Below, in pieces: positions 7,410 through 13,697 of a stretch of DNA of 17,542 bases. The position numbers and the translations under genes were made by a program. Each line of letters begins with the position of its first letter. Position 1 is the first letter of the stretch. The stretch comes from Akkermansia sp. Its GTDB lineage: Bacteria > Verrucomicrobiota > Verrucomicrobiia > Verrucomicrobiales > Akkermansiaceae. The notes under the pieces were generated by a model. That model made no database searches, was not told the origin of the DNA, and saw nothing but the letters and a program-made list of their open reading frames with translations. The stretch lies in assembly GCA_020047775.1 (NCBI GenBank), contig JAIFNK010000073.1, forward strand, positions 1 through 17,542. Reading direction: 5' to 3'.

Positions 7410-8591
7410 ATGGCGACGAACGGTAAGGCGATCCTTGCAAATCTGGATGCGATGGTGAATTCGATTGGCCTGAAGAAACTTGCTGAGTCTGGCGTTATCG
7501 CTGACCCAGGCACTTCTCAGCCAGCGAAACAAGAGCAAGACAAAGGCAACATTCAGTCTGCTTCGACTGGCTCGCAGTCCACAGCGAACTCCGCTATGGT
7601 GCGCGAAGATGTCCTTGGGCAGTCGGTTGATGAGTCGAAACCTGGTGATGCTGAAAACGCGAAAGCCAAGTCTGACGCTGAGAATATCACGACAGCTACG
7701 ACAGTTGGCAATGACCCGAAGAACGAGAAGAACTATGGCGACCGCAAAGAGCAGGGTAACTATCCTGGCACGTCGCATCCAGCGGATGTGAACAAGGATC
7801 CTGAGAAGTATTCTAGCGATCTGAGCAAGTCTGCTTACGCTATTCTCGAAGAGGTTGAACTGATCAAGCGCTCGAACAAAGTTGTGCGCACTGATGACAT
7901 CACTGAACAGAACGTCATGGCCAAACTGGCCGCGTTTGTGACTTTTGGCTCGCCTCTCGAAAAGAGCGCGGCTGTTGAGAAAGAAGCTGCTGCTAACGAA
8001 GAAGTCGGAGAATTCATCCGTGGCCTTTGCAAGTCTTCTGCTTTGGTTGGCACCTTGGTTGCTGATTATCTTGATGGTATGGTCGAAGGACTGCAGAAGC
8101 AAGCGGAAGGTGAAGAGATGGAAGGTGAAGAGATGGAAGGCGCAGAGGGCGCAGAACATGCTGACGGCCCTGGTGATGGTGACGCCGATGATGCTGGCGC
8201 GGCTGGTGGTGAAGGCGCTGGTATGGACCAAGCTACTCAGACTCTGATTGCTGAAGCTGAACAGATTGCTCAGCAAATTGGCTGTGATCCTGAAGACGTT
8301 CTGCAGGCTGCCTTGGCGCAGGAAGATGGCGGAGCTGGCGCTGAGGGTGGAGAAGGCCCTGACGCTGGTGCGGCTGGCCCAGAAGCTGGTCCTGATCTTG
8401 GTGCAGGCGCTCCTGGTATGGAAGTGCAGTCTGCGATGGAAGAACTTGCTGAGCTGCAGAAGAAAGCCGCTGCTTACGATGAGCTTATGGCCGACAAGCA
8501 TGTCGAAGCGCAGGAAACCCGTCTGCTCTCGTTGTTCAAGAAAGCCATGGATGAAAAAGTTGCCGAAGCCCGCCAGGGTCAGGCGCGTTAA
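7410..8591 (+). CDS. Acidic scaffold/core-like head protein, 393 aa
   Basis: ATG is preceded by AAAGGAGA (7396-7403), a near-ideal site suggesting high expression. The N-terminal ~130 residues are polar and probably disordered, with NYPGTSHPADVNKDPEKY near the end. The middle has helices with KxA motifs (LSKSA, MAKLA, LEKSA, LQKQA). Two acidic Gly/Ala/Glu/Asp-rich stretches follow, including a tandem EGEEM repeat encoded by a 15-bp DNA repeat at 8106-8140. The C-terminus is a charged helix with LQKKA and LFKKA, resembling a capsid-binding tail. Position between protease and capsid genes, acidity, helix content and many candidate cleavage sites all fit a scaffold or prohead core protein. That role is inferred. 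Codons are strongly biased, as in the capsid gene, which leaves a long open frame on the opposite strand. Confidence 0.65.
   Translation: MATNGKAILANLDAMVNSIGLKKLAESGVIADPGTSQPAKQEQDKGNIQSASTGSQSTANSAMVREDVLGQSVDESKPGDAENAKAKSDAENITTATTVGNDPKNEKNYGDRKEQGNYPGTSHPADVNKDPEKYSSDLSKSAYAILEEVELIKRSNKVVRTDDITEQNVMAKLAAFVTFGSPLEKSAAVEKEAAANEEVGEFIRGLCKSSALVGTLVADYLDGMVEGLQKQAEGEEMEGEEMEGAEGAEHADGPGDGDADDAGAAGGEGAGMDQATQTLIAEAEQIAQQIGCDPEDVLQAALAQEDGGAGAEGGEGPDAGAAGPEAGPDLGAGAPGMEVQSAMEELAELQKKAAAYDELMADKHVEAQETRLLSLFKKAMDEKVAEARQGQAR
8106..8140 (+). repeat. 15-bp tandem repeat (2.3 copies) in the scaffold-like gene
   Basis: The unit GAAGGTGAAGAGATG occurs at 8106-8120 and 8121-8135 and restarts as GAAGG at 8136-8140. 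It encodes repeated EGEEM. The length is a multiple of three, so copy-number changes by slippage would keep the frame and only alter acidic linker length. Confidence 0.85.
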
Positions 8592-8612
8592 CAAATAAAA
8601 GGAGAAACAGCT

Positions 8613-9008
8613 ATGTCGACGATTGTAGTTAGTGAAGCGTTTGTTAAACACGCTGCTCTGCTGGCGGGTGAAGTTAAGAATCTCACCACGAAAGTGGCAG
8701 AGATGAAGAAGCAGTCCAGCGCTCCGAAGCCTCTTGACAGCACAGTTGCGCTTGTAGCGGACACGCTCGTCAACCTTGGCTTTGTGCCAGCCAAAGAGAA
8801 GCAGGCGGCTGCGTCTGCTCTTTGTAACCACGAAAGCACACTGCACGCGCTCAGCAAGATCGCCAGCCAGGTTGCCATCAAAACTGCCGCAGCGCGTAAT
8901 ACGCCTGCTGAAGTTCAGCCGATGGGTAAGTCTGCTAGCGTTGCTAAGCCAACGGGTGCTCGTGAGTCCGACCGTCAGTTCCTCAATAGTCTTGGTTTCA
9001 CTGTCTAA
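8613..9008 (+). CDS. Small helical head protein, 131 aa, unknown function
   Basis: ATG follows AAAAGGAGA (8597-8605), 21 nt after the scaffold-like gene. The product is Ala/Lys/Val-rich and helical, with KxA motifs FVKHA at residues 10-14, LSKIA near 81 and MGKSA near 103, and ends in ESDRQFLNSLGFTV. No domain is recognised. Codon use matches the highly expressed head genes. Placed between scaffold-like and decoration-like genes, it is probably a minor core protein or a substrate of the protease. A 55-nt gap with a small hairpin follows. Confidence 0.6.
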   Translation: MSTIVVSEAFVKHAALLAGEVKNLTTKVAEMKKQSSAPKPLDSTVALVADTLVNLGFVPAKEKQAAASALCNHESTLHALSKIASQVAIKTAAARNTPAEVQPMGKSASVAKPTGARESDRQFLNSLGFTV

Positions 9009-9063
9009 GTGAGGCCCCTGTTTTATTAGAGGTGGATACCCCACCATAAAAAGGAGATGAGTT
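9009..9063 (+). other. Leader with small hairpin before the 179-aa gene
   Basis: GGTGG (9031-9035) pairs with CCACC (9041-9045) around the loop ATACC. It sits just upstream of AAAAAGGAGA (9048-9057). There is no T-run, so it is more likely an mRNA leader structure than a terminator. Confidence 0.45.
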
Positions 9064-9603
9064 ATGCCTGGAAATCTTGTTCCGAACCAGATGTATGATC
9101 ACGAATGCAACATGCTCAAGGGCTGGTGGCACCCACATGTCGTCGACAAGTCTGCAGAAATTGCGGACGGTGAGACGATTCTTGCTGGCAGCGTCTGCTA
9201 TCTCGACAGCACAGGCAAGTTCCGCAGTGGACTGCCGGACAACACACAGGGCATGTTCGCTTGGCCGAGCAGCACGGACTTCGATGTTGCGGCTGACGTT
9301 GGCAACACGCAGAAGGCCGTTATGACCGCTCTGCCGACACTCGCCACGTACGAACTGTTCACGACTGAATTCGATGCGACCAAGACCTACGCTATCAACG
9401 ACTACCTGACAGCGTGGCATGACCAGCTGCTTGGGTTCTCTGTTGAGCTGCGTGGTAAAGTTCGCCCTGGTCTGCCTTACCACAACACGCTTGTTGGTCA
9501 GGTCAGCGGCCTTGTGAAGAACAACGACTTTGGCAAGAGCGTCCTGACCCTTTGGACGTACCATCTGCCAGTTGATCTCACCAATCCTTCGAGTGAGGCG
9601 TAA
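9064..9603 (+). CDS. Probable capsid decoration/head structural protein, 179 aa
   Basis: ATG at 9064 lies 7 nt after AAGGAG. The protein is mostly beta-type with many aromatic, Gly and Thr residues: NMLKGWWHPHVVDKSAE near the start, ILAGSVCYLDSTGKF in the middle and SVLTLWTYHLPVD at the end. No signal peptide or membrane segment is seen. Gene position directly before the major capsid gene, a strong ribosome binding site and codon bias like the capsid gene suggest an abundant head protein, most likely a decoration or cement protein. One VDKSA motif lies at residues 27-31, exactly where the capsid protein has LQKEA. The specific family is not recognised, so the role is inferred. Confidence 0.55.
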   Translation: MPGNLVPNQMYDHECNMLKGWWHPHVVDKSAEIADGETILAGSVCYLDSTGKFRSGLPDNTQGMFAWPSSTDFDVAADVGNTQKAVMTALPTLATYELFTTEFDATKTYAINDYLTAWHDQLLGFSVELRGKVRPGLPYHNTLVGQVSGLVKNNDFGKSVLTLWTYHLPVDLTNPSSEA

Positions 9604-9615
9604 ACCAACGTATAT

Positions 9616-9644
9616 TCTACTGGGCTGCTAGTCAGCCCAGTAGA
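9616..9644 (+). terminator. 12-bp hairpin before the major capsid gene
   Basis: TCTACTGGGCTG (9616-9627) pairs perfectly with CAGCCCAGTAGA (9633-9644) around the loop CTAGT. The following bases (CATTTGATT) are only moderately T-rich, so it may be a partial terminator, or a processing or stability hairpin at the 5' side of the capsid mRNA. Confidence 0.6.
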
Positions 9645-9656
9645 CATTTGATTGAC

Positions 9657-9669
9657 TGTCATAATGACA
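9657..9669. promoter_or_regulatory. Odd-centred palindrome TGTCATAATGACA in the capsid leader
   Basis: A 6+1+6 inverted repeat 11 nt before the capsid ribosome binding site (AAGGAGA, 9680-9686). It is flanked by CATTTG (9645-9650) and its complement CAAATG (9670-9675), though asymmetrically spaced. It may be an operator or leader structure. A 13-nt palindrome can also arise by chance. Confidence 0.3.
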
Positions 9670-9693
9670 CAAATGATTTAAGGAGACCTAGTC

Positions 9694-10641
9694 ATGGCTG
9701 AAGAGAAAGAGATTGCTGGACGCGAGGTGAATGGCGCGCTTCTTGACAAGCTGCAGAGTAATGACTCTGGGCTGCAGAAAGAAGCCTCTGATTCTGTAAC
9801 TGATTTTGTGCGCATGAGGATGCGTGAAGAAGGCTTCACACGTCAGATCCTGCCGCCGATTCAGATCACAGACTCTGACCTCACCAAACAGGTGGACACT
9901 GACAAACCGGTGGTTGTGTGTGAAAAGGAACCTAACTCGCCAGCAGCGATCAGCGTTCCCTACGGCACACTGCCTTTCAACCGCTACATTCGCGGGCTTC
10001 GCTTCCGCATTATGTTCCAGCGCTTGATGACCCCGCGCTTTGTCAAAGACGTGCAGGAACTGCGCACGTATGACATGGACATTCGCCAGATCCTGTCTGA
10101 TAACGCCCTGAAAGACATGCAGGCTGAAGAAGATGGCAAATTCATTGCCACCGTTGAAAAGCTGCTGATCGCCCCAGGAGCTGTGCAGCCGGACACTGGC
10201 ACGATCCAGTGGCGTCAGATCGAAGGCGGAATTACTCGCGAATCGTGGAACGACGCGCTGAAAATCATGCCGTCCACTCCTTCGCATTTCGCTGCTAAGA
10301 CGATCTTGATGAACAACGTGACTGTGTATGACTTCCAGAAATGGGGTCGTGATGAATTGGGCGGTGACATGGCGCAGCAGATCGCGCTGCAGGGTTGGGG
10401 CGAAGCCACTTGGTTCGGTATCCGAATCATTGTGTCTATCAAACGCGACCTGATTCCTGACAACCGCATCTACATGTTTGGCGCTCCGTCGCAGACTGGT
10501 AAGAACTTCCTCCTGGAAGATACCACGATGTACGTTGACACCAAGGCGTTCATGATCGAATTCTTCGCGTATTGCTCGCTGGGTACGGCCATTGCCAACC
10601 CCGCCAGCCTCGCGATTGCGGACTTTGTTCCCGCGACCTAA
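9694..10641 (+). CDS. Major capsid protein, HK97-fold type, 315 aa
   Basis: ATG follows AAGGAGA (9680-9686). The N-terminal ~40 residues are charged and helical and contain the only KxA motif of the protein, LQKEA at 27-31, right where a delta-type propeptide would be removed. Then follow FVRMRMREEGFTRQILPP and, near residues 125-137, AEEDGKFIATVE, resembling the E-loop/spine-helix region of HK97-fold capsids. The second half has the P-domain-like blocks TILMNNVTVYDFQKWGRDEL, NRIYMFGAPSQTGKNFLLED and a final KAFMIEFFAYCSLGTAIANP. Length fits the family (about 280-400). Arg codons are almost all CGC/CGT, as expected for an abundant protein. The gene is bracketed by long hairpins. It forms the icosahedral shell. 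The family assignment is by pattern recognition, not a search. Confidence 0.78.
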   Translation: MAEEKEIAGREVNGALLDKLQSNDSGLQKEASDSVTDFVRMRMREEGFTRQILPPIQITDSDLTKQVDTDKPVVVCEKEPNSPAAISVPYGTLPFNRYIRGLRFRIMFQRLMTPRFVKDVQELRTYDMDIRQILSDNALKDMQAEEDGKFIATVEKLLIAPGAVQPDTGTIQWRQIEGGITRESWNDALKIMPSTPSHFAAKTILMNNVTVYDFQKWGRDELGGDMAQQIALQGWGEATWFGIRIIVSIKRDLIPDNRIYMFGAPSQTGKNFLLEDTTMYVDTKAFMIEFFAYCSLGTAIANPASLAIADFVPAT

Positions 10642-10656
10642 TTCGATGTGACAACC

Positions 10657-10684
10657 AAAGGGGTCCCTTAAGTGGGACCCCTTT
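10657..10684 (+). terminator. Intrinsic terminator after the capsid gene
   Basis: AAAGGGGTCCC (10657-10667) and GGGACCCCTTT (10674-10684) form a perfect 11-bp GC-rich stem with the loop TTAAGT, 15 nt after the capsid stop. The T-run is only three bases (then ACTAAA), so read-through is plausible. No promoter is seen between it and the next gene. Confidence 0.75.
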
Positions 10685-10689
10685 ACTAA

Positions 10690-11106
10690 ATGGATGACAA
10701 GATGCCTACACACGAACGTCAAGAGAAAAATACTCTGGATATGTCGGGTGTAAGGTCTGATATGCAGCAGAACGGAATACCAGATCAAATTCTGGATTTC
10801 GTTAATAACCATAAAGACCAGGCATTTGACTTCTGGGACAAGCACAAGGACAAGCTCAATGTAGCTCCGCATGAGCTGCCAATCGTTATCGGTGCAAGTG
10901 CTACAATACCTTTCTCAGGTGTTGGCCCTGCTCTTGGCGGCGCAATCGGTGGCATCGGTTCTTTGAGAGCATTAGAGTCTACTAAGTACTACAAAAATTT
11001 GGCTACTCGTGGACAAAGATTGTTGAATGGTGCTGGCGCTGCTACATTAGGTACGCTCGCTGGGCTTATGATTGCGAAACATTTACCGTTTGTTGGGACT
11101 GAATAA
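10690..11106 (+). CDS. Small glycine-rich membrane-like protein, 138 aa
   Basis: The start is uncertain: ATG 10690 lies 5 nt after the terminator stem and has no Shine-Dalgarno; in-frame ATGs at 10702 and 10741 are alternatives with equally weak sites. The first ~60 residues are polar and charged. Two hydrophobic Gly/Ala-rich segments follow, at about 64-92 (LPIVIGASATIPFSGVGP then ALGGAIGGIG) and 111-129 (LLNGAGAATLGTLAGLMIA), joined by a basic loop. They resemble glycine-zipper or membrane-spanning helices. No KxA motif is present, unlike the flanking head genes. It could be a membrane-active or DNA-ejection protein or a holin-like protein; the sequence does not decide. A weak start after a terminator suggests low expression compared with the capsid gene. 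Confidence 0.55.
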   Translation: MDDKMPTHERQEKNTLDMSGVRSDMQQNGIPDQILDFVNNHKDQAFDFWDKHKDKLNVAPHELPIVIGASATIPFSGVGPALGGAIGGIGSLRALESTKYYKNLATRGQRLLNGAGAATLGTLAGLMIAKHLPFVGTE

Positions 11107-11123
11107 CACAAAGGAGATCTACG

Positions 11124-11492
11124 ATGTCGAACACTGCTGAAGCCCTCTTCATGGCGGCTGACCAACACCTGAAACAGAACCTGCAGCTGCCGATCATTCT
11201 GCAGAAGTGCGCTGAACGTGGTCATAGCCCGCAGAACCAGGCTGAACTGGATGTGATCGTGAAGCTGGCGGCTGAGATTGGCGAAGGCGTTCTGACAGGC
11301 GAAATCGCGCCAGTTCCTCTCAGCGAACTGGAAAGTGATGGCACGTTGTCGAAACACGCTTCTGATAAACTGAGCCAGGACCCTATGGCTTTGTCTGAAG
11401 AAGTTGGGGAAATCGACGTTACGAAGATTGACCCAGTCATCAAGACTGCGGCGGCCATTCTCTGCTTCGGCGGCATGGTCAACTCGCTGTAA
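11124..11492 (+). CDS. Small head-region protein with KxA motifs, 122 aa
   Basis: ATG follows AAGGAGA (11111-11117), 17 nt after the previous stop. The product is helical and mildly acidic, with no recognised domain. KxA motifs are IVKLA (about residues 45-49), LSKHA (about 75-79) and VIKTAAA near the C-terminus, followed by the hydrophobic end ILCFGGMVNSL. Biased, capsid-like codon use (CGT, CTG, GAA) suggests good expression. A strong terminator follows it, so it closes the head transcription unit. A minor capsid or core protein processed by the head protease is the simplest inference. Confidence 0.55.
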   Translation: MSNTAEALFMAADQHLKQNLQLPIILQKCAERGHSPQNQAELDVIVKLAAEIGEGVLTGEIAPVPLSELESDGTLSKHASDKLSQDPMALSEEVGEIDVTKIDPVIKTAAAILCFGGMVNSL

Positions 11493-11514
11493 TCTAGTTA
11501 CTCACACGCGCAAG

Positions 11515-11550
11515 CAGGGTGGCTGGCTGATATGCCGCCACCCTGTTTTT
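11515..11550 (+). terminator. Intrinsic terminator closing the head module
   Basis: CAGGGTGGC (11515-11523) pairs with GCCACCCTG (11537-11545), with an inner GGC/GCC pairing possible in the loop, followed directly by TTTTTGTT. This is the best intrinsic terminator in the window. It sits between the head genes and the connector genes. An ATG at 11532 lies inside it and is not used as a start. Confidence 0.85.
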
Positions 11551-11564
11551 GTTGGGGGACAGTT

Positions 11565-12443
11565 ATGGCCTTCTCGCAGATACAACTAATGCCAGGCCCT
11601 TCTACTATAAGGCCAACAATACAAGCAACAGCAGGTGCGTTGGTAAACTACATCATCACTGTAAAGAACGCAGATGGACATGTAGTAGACCTGACACCTT
11701 ACGTTGTAGCTTACAGTGAGAGCAACCCGCCTGGTGGACCATGCCCTATCAGAACACTGCCCATCACCAAAGGCATACTCTTCACAATCAGAACACACAG
11801 AAATCAGTTCCCTGCAGAATATCAAATGCCTGTGCAGCCCTATGGTGATCCTAAGAACGGTGAAGTAGAGATTGTACTAAAGCCCTGTACATTCGATAAC
11901 CCAGGCCTATATTTAGCAGAGCTGTCTCTAATCACAGACGCTAAGATACAACAGCTGTACAACTTCTACATTGAAGCAGCGCCAACACTTGCATGGTCAA
12001 CAGACAGAGACCCTATCACAATTGAGGAAGTGAGATTGTGGGCTAGAGATAACTCTGCTGCGGATAACTATCTGCTAGATGAGGTAGAGTACAAAGACAC
12101 AGAGATTGTAGCAGCTATACGCAGAGCTGTGGATATGTGGAACTCAACGCCACCTGTCATGACAGCATATACATACAATCCATCAACCTTTCCTTATAGA
12201 AGCCAATGGTTAGACGTTACCATCGGCTTCCTGATGAACATCGCTTCTTTAAACTATCTGCGTAATGGTTTACCATCACAAGCTGGCGGCGTAAGTATTG
12301 ATGATAAGCTGTCCAAGTATCAACCATATGCACAAGAAGCAAAGATGCGCATACAAGAATTCAAAGACTGGATGAAGATGATCAAGCCACAACTGAACGC
12401 TGATCAGGCTTGGGGTAGACTTGGAACCTGGCGGATGCCATAA
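11565..12443 (+). CDS. Putative head-tail connector/adaptor protein, 292 aa
   Basis: I choose the ATG at 11565, 5 nt after GGGGGA (11554-11559); the upstream in-frame ATG at 11532 lies inside the terminator stem. The N-terminal ~130 residues look beta-rich and Ig-like (NYIITVKNADGHVVDLTPYV and later NPGLYLAELSLI). From about residue 148 a helical part begins, ITIEEVRLWARDN, then EYKDTEIVAAIRRAVDMWNS, which resembles the helical head-tail adaptor fold (gp6-like): an EVR..lrD helix, then an ai.rA...WN helix and a C-terminal helical bundle. It probably sits under the portal and joins head to tail. Arg codons are mostly AGA (9 of 14), unlike the head genes. The assignment is by pattern and position. 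Confidence 0.55.
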   Translation: MAFSQIQLMPGPSTIRPTIQATAGALVNYIITVKNADGHVVDLTPYVVAYSESNPPGGPCPIRTLPITKGILFTIRTHRNQFPAEYQMPVQPYGDPKNGEVEIVLKPCTFDNPGLYLAELSLITDAKIQQLYNFYIEAAPTLAWSTDRDPITIEEVRLWARDNSAADNYLLDEVEYKDTEIVAAIRRAVDMWNSTPPVMTAYTYNPSTFPYRSQWLDVTIGFLMNIASLNYLRNGLPSQAGGVSIDDKLSKYQPYAQEAKMRIQEFKDWMKMIKPQLNADQAWGRLGTWRMP

Positions 12444-12445
12444 AG

Positions 12446-12460
12446 CTCGTACAGTACGAG
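12446..12460. repeat. Palindrome copy 4 (CTCGTACAGTACGAG), intergenic
   Basis: A perfect 7+1+7 repeat in the 27-nt gap between the connector gene and the 408-aa gene. It ends 10 nt before the GTG start, and its last bases run into the purine-rich ribosome binding site AGAGGGGA (12459-12466). The 20 nt from 12446 to 12465 recur exactly at 13496-13515. Confidence 0.88.
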
Positions 12461-12470
12461 AGGGGATAGC

Positions 12471-13697
12471 GTGCAAGACGTTTTCTTTGAATTGTATGTA
12501 CAAAACGAACCTAAAGGTGGAAGTACCATCTTCTGGGGATTACGTAGAGAGTTTGATGACGTAGGACCTTATCAGTTCACCGTAGAGTGGTCTGAAACAG
12601 TAGAAGGTGAGTGGGAACTTATACCAAATGGAACAGTGACTGACTCATACTTCGTTGTAGATACAATACCAAGAGTATTCGCCAAAGAACTAGAGTCCTA
12701 CTACAGAGTAACACTTGTTACAGCTAAAGGTACATACGTATCACAAGCTGTACAAGCCACAGGTATCTGGGACAAGCGTGACTGGCTAAAAGCAAGAGAC
12801 ACCATACGCCGTGAATACTTGATGATGAACAAGTTCACTGGCAACAGAGCAGAACTGTATAAGCGCCGTATATGGGGACAGAACTGCCCTTACTGCAGTG
12901 ACTACTCTACACAGAACCCAGCTCAAGGTGGATGCCCTGTATGCTTCGGCACAGGTAAGTTTGGCGGTTACTGGCCACCATACGCCGTACAGTACTGGAC
13001 ACAAAACGAACCACAAGCCCGCAATAAGACTATGCTGCAGAACCAAGAGATAGGCGGTGTGTTCGACGACATGAACATACAGGTACGTATGGTAGCTTAC
13101 CCACACTTATCAAGTATGGACTTTATACACAACACAAGCAACGGCAAAAGATTCATTATCAGACCTGTACAAACAGTCGCTGAGATCAAAGGCATACCAC
13201 TCGTAGATATGGTAGAACTGAGACTGGCGCCATACACAGATCCTGTGTATAATGTGCCTAAAGACTTCTACAACTTCAGTGTACCTGTAGTGCCTACTAT
13301 CACATCAAGCAAAGACAGCACAGATTTTGTACCTATGCCTGAAAGACCTTTGGATCCAGTTGTAACAGAACCAACTGCTCCTACTGTGATTACACTGCCA
13401 CCCGAAGTAGAAACAGTGATAGACACAAAGAGCCAGGCACTTTGGTTTACTACAGAATGGTATATTGGCTCTGTTATTGGAGATGCTACAACTGCCTCGT
13501 ACAGTACGAGAGGGGCTACAAGCAATCCATTCTTCATACCTAAATATGATTGGTATCCCACAGCAGGATCAGGGTCAGTCATATTTTCTACAGCTACAAA
13601 CGGGTTTAACGTGACAAGCAGTGATCCATCTGTTACAGGTGTTTATACGAAGGCCGGAACTTACAACGGCATGTACGTATACGTGAAGGCAACCTAA
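12471..13697 (+). CDS. Phage virion protein with FnIII-like N-terminus and zinc ribbon, 408 aa
   Basis: GTG start with AGAGGGGA at 12459-12466. Residues 1-97 look like an Ig/fibronectin-III-like beta domain (YQFTVEWSETVEGEWELI, ending YYRVTLVTAKGTYVSQAV). Residues 99-135 are helical and basic (WDKRDWLKARDTIRREYL, then KRRIWG). A zinc ribbon follows: CPYC at 139-142 and CPVCFGTG at 155-162. A beta-rich body runs to about 275. A Pro/Thr/Val-rich linker (about 285-325) leads to a C-terminal beta domain of some 75 residues rich in Ser, Thr and Gly. That domain contains palindrome copy 5 and may be a late addition. It lies between the connector and tail-completion genes, so a neck or connector role is inferred; the function is not recognised. 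Confidence 0.6.
   Translation: MQDVFFELYVQNEPKGGSTIFWGLRREFDDVGPYQFTVEWSETVEGEWELIPNGTVTDSYFVVDTIPRVFAKELESYYRVTLVTAKGTYVSQAVQATGIWDKRDWLKARDTIRREYLMMNKFTGNRAELYKRRIWGQNCPYCSDYSTQNPAQGGCPVCFGTGKFGGYWPPYAVQYWTQNEPQARNKTMLQNQEIGGVFDDMNIQVRMVAYPHLSSMDFIHNTSNGKRFIIRPVQTVAEIKGIPLVDMVELRLAPYTDPVYNVPKDFYNFSVPVVPTITSSKDSTDFVPMPERPLDPVVTEPTAPTVITLPPEVETVIDTKSQALWFTTEWYIGSVIGDATTASYSTRGATSNPFFIPKYDWYPTAGSGSVIFSTATNGFNVTSSDPSVTGVYTKAGTYNGMYVYVKAT
13496..13510. repeat. Palindrome copy 5 (CTCGTACAGTACGAG), inside the 408-aa gene
   Basis: A perfect 7+1+7 repeat, read as gcC-TCG-TAC-AGT-ACG-AGa (ASYSTR), a third codon phase. With the following AGGGG it makes a 20-nt exact direct repeat of 12446-12465, exactly 1050 nt apart. 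Confidence 0.88.

Noticed and set aside
7353..9047. A 564-codon open frame on the minus strand
   Set aside because: It lies opposite the scaffold-like and small head genes, whose biased codons avoid TTA, CTA and TCA and so leave the complement open. It has no ribosome binding site and its protein has no domain pattern.
9688..10872. A 394-codon open frame on the minus strand opposite the capsid gene
   Set aside because: Same cause: an antisense shadow of a highly biased gene. It also runs through the terminator stem and has no start signal.
11532..11564. ATG at 11532 as start of the connector gene
   Set aside because: It sits in the terminator stem. ATG 11565 with GGGGGA upstream is far better.
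12986..12995. GTACAGTAC inside the 408-aa gene, resembling the palindrome core
   Set aside because: The flanking bases do not match the CTC/GAG arms, and a 9-nt core without arms is expected by chance.
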